Assembly (NCBI GenBank): GCA_021292165.1
Contig: CM037888.1
Location: forward strand, 28,447,140 to 28,511,139
Origin: Shinisaurus crocodilurus
Lineage: Eukaryota; Chordata; Lepidosauria; Squamata; Shinisauridae
DNA: 64,000 bases
Direction of reading: 5' to 3'
Shown: piece by piece, positions 62,728 through 64,000 of the stretch
How the letters are laid out: each line of letters begins with the position of its first letter
Position numbering within the stretch: the first letter of the stretch is position 1
Position numbers and translations under genes: made by a program
Notes under the pieces: model-generated
Seen by the model: only the letters and a program-made list of their open reading frames with translations
What the model was told of the DNA's origin: nothing
Databases searched by the model: none

Positions 62728-63025
62728 TACTCTGAACTCTTATGGGTTAAAAAAAAAAAAAAGTCCCATTCCCTCCAGCAAGGAGGAATGTGATTGCTGG
62801 CACTGACTGGAATATGAAGCAGGTGGCAGCAGCAAACAAGGTAAGGGGGGGGGCAAGTTTTGCCCGCCTCAGCAAGAGCTCTCATTGATAGAGGCTTTGG
62901 TATGGCTTTGTCGCTTGTGCAATGAAGAATGGCTGTCCGTGGATAGTCTGGAGTCCAACATAGGATTACACACACACACCTTCCAGCTGACCCTGTTCTG
63001 AAGTCAGGAGACCAGGGTCCTTAGA

Positions 63026-63188
63026 TTTCATAGATCATAGAGTTGGAAGGGGCCTACTACAAGGCTATCGAGTCCAACCCCCTGCTCAGTGCAGGAAACT
63101 AGAGGAGGCGGGGTCTCCCATCCAAGTAATAACCAGGCCTGACCCTGCTTAGCTTTCCACGCTCAGACAAGCTGAGCCAGCGTGAGCA
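63026..63188 (-). mobile_element. 5S-rRNA-derived SINE with CR1 tail
   Basis: Same structure as 62556-62727, including GGTCTCCCATCCAAGTAATA and CTGACCCTGCTTAGCTTTCC. The last ~12 bases of the 5' end (CCACAGGCC) are missing. It carries a small ACT duplication in GGGGCCTACTACAAGG. Confidence 0.9.
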
Positions 63189-63189
63189 C

Positions 63190-63275
63190 ATATAAATTAG
63201 CATGTGAAAACTTTATGCAAATTGGTGCCTTCTTTGGTCCTCTTTTTTTGGGTGATGCATCTCAGTTTCAGCAAT
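63190..63275 (+). repeat. CCTCTTTTTTTGGGTGATGC repeat fragment
   Basis: TTATGCAAATTGGTGCCTTC and CCTCTTTTTTTGGGTGATGC, as at 50905-51035. Confidence 0.5.
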
Positions 63276-63279
63276 TCCA

Positions 63280-63705
63280 CCCTGAACATTTCTGTTTTAG
63301 CTGAAATTGACATGTAGAATAGATGAATAGGACCAGATCTTTCCCAAGTCAGTCCTTGTTCACACAGAAGCTGAGTCGACTGCTGTTTTGTTTTTATTTA
63401 CTTTCTGCATCTGTTTTTAATACCAAAAAGCAAAATATGGGGTTTATAGTGAGAAGCAGAATGTACTGACAGACCACTGGTATTTTGCTTCAACCACAAG
63501 TATTGCTTCCTTGGGGCCACTTTGGGCCAATTCTATCCAACAAGAATCCTGTCATTTCAACGGCTGCTGATCTCCTTCTGCATGCATGACCTTGGCTTGG
63601 CTTCACTGTATCCAGAAAGTTATGTTAGATGGAGTAGCTCAGATGTTTCAGGAATTGCTAATAAATTGAAGTCATAGTGGTTCAAAGTAATAGTTATAAA
63701 TAGTT
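63280..63705. other. No recognised feature
   Basis: No gene or repeat that I can support. Confidence 0.3.
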
Positions 63706-63708
63706 ATT

Positions 63709-63840
63709 AAGGCATAATCCTATTCAAGTTTAGACAGAAAAAAAGGCCTACAAGCTACAATTCCCAGCATGCCCCAGCCAGCTATGGTGGGAGTTGTAGG
63801 CTTTTTCTCTGTCTAAACTTGCAGAAGATTGTATTCTTAG
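63709..63840. mobile_element. TTA-flanked palindromic MITE
   Basis: Arms AAGGCATAATCCTATTCAAG and AACTTGCAGAAGATTGTATT. The core is ACAATTCCCAGCATGCCCCA with mirrored TATGGTGGGAGTTGTAGGC. TTA flanks both sides. Confidence 0.78.
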
Positions 63841-64000
63841 TTAATAGTTACTTAGATGTTACTTAGCTAGTAGCCACTTAGTAGTTACTGACATTTCCAT
63901 GAGTGATACTTTCTGCCCGACTTTTCACAACTGTATCAAAATAGATTCGGTTGTCCAGGGTGTGTGTCTGTGTGTACACATTCAGAGTAATAGTTTGCTG

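Overview
This window looks like non-coding DNA from a squamate reptile, most likely a lizard. It holds CR1 non-LTR retrotransposon 3' ends with the familiar ATTCTATGA tail and a second, lizard-type CR1 tail. It also holds tRNA-derived SINEs of the kinds common in squamates, and a very large number of short non-autonomous DNA transposons (mostly hAT type). I find no convincing multi-exon protein-coding gene. Nearly all of the longer open reading frames are translations of repeats, GC-rich transposon interiors or simple repeats. Species assignment is inference from repeat families only.

Layout. 1-6 kb: SINEs, LINE 3' tails and two copies of a ~440 bp hAT-like repeat. 6.15-6.96 kb: a CpG-rich segment that could be a promoter with a minus-strand first exon. 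7-22 kb: dense MITEs, many with exact 8-bp target-site duplications (TSDs), a CR1 3' end and a 5S-rRNA-like/tRNA-SINE composite at 17.7-18.0 kb. 22-34 kb: nested insertions (hAT in hAT, hAT in SINE, hAT in LINE), CR1 tails and long AAG and AAT/ATT microsatellites. 34-43 kb: palindromic hAT MITEs, a dispersed unclassified ~1 kb repeat, LTR-like segments and GC-rich hAT elements. 44.6-46.1 kb: two ~685 bp hAT elements made largely of GACTCG-type subterminal repeats, lying head to head in inverted orientation, with a third copy at 56.1 kb. 50-55 kb: another GC-rich hAT element, more MITEs and a second CpG-rich segment with a possible first exon. 58-64 kb: three of the four copies of a 5S-rRNA-derived SINE with a CR1-type 3' tail, a nested CpG-rich element and more MITEs.

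How the parts relate. CR1 reverse transcriptase is the likely source of mobility for the 5S-headed SINE, because the two share the same 3' tail. The hAT-like MITEs all need a transposase supplied from elsewhere, and I see no intact transposase in the window. Where one element sits inside another with intact TSDs, the relative ages can be read directly. Boundaries given with TSDs are read base by base. Boundaries without TSDs are approximate.
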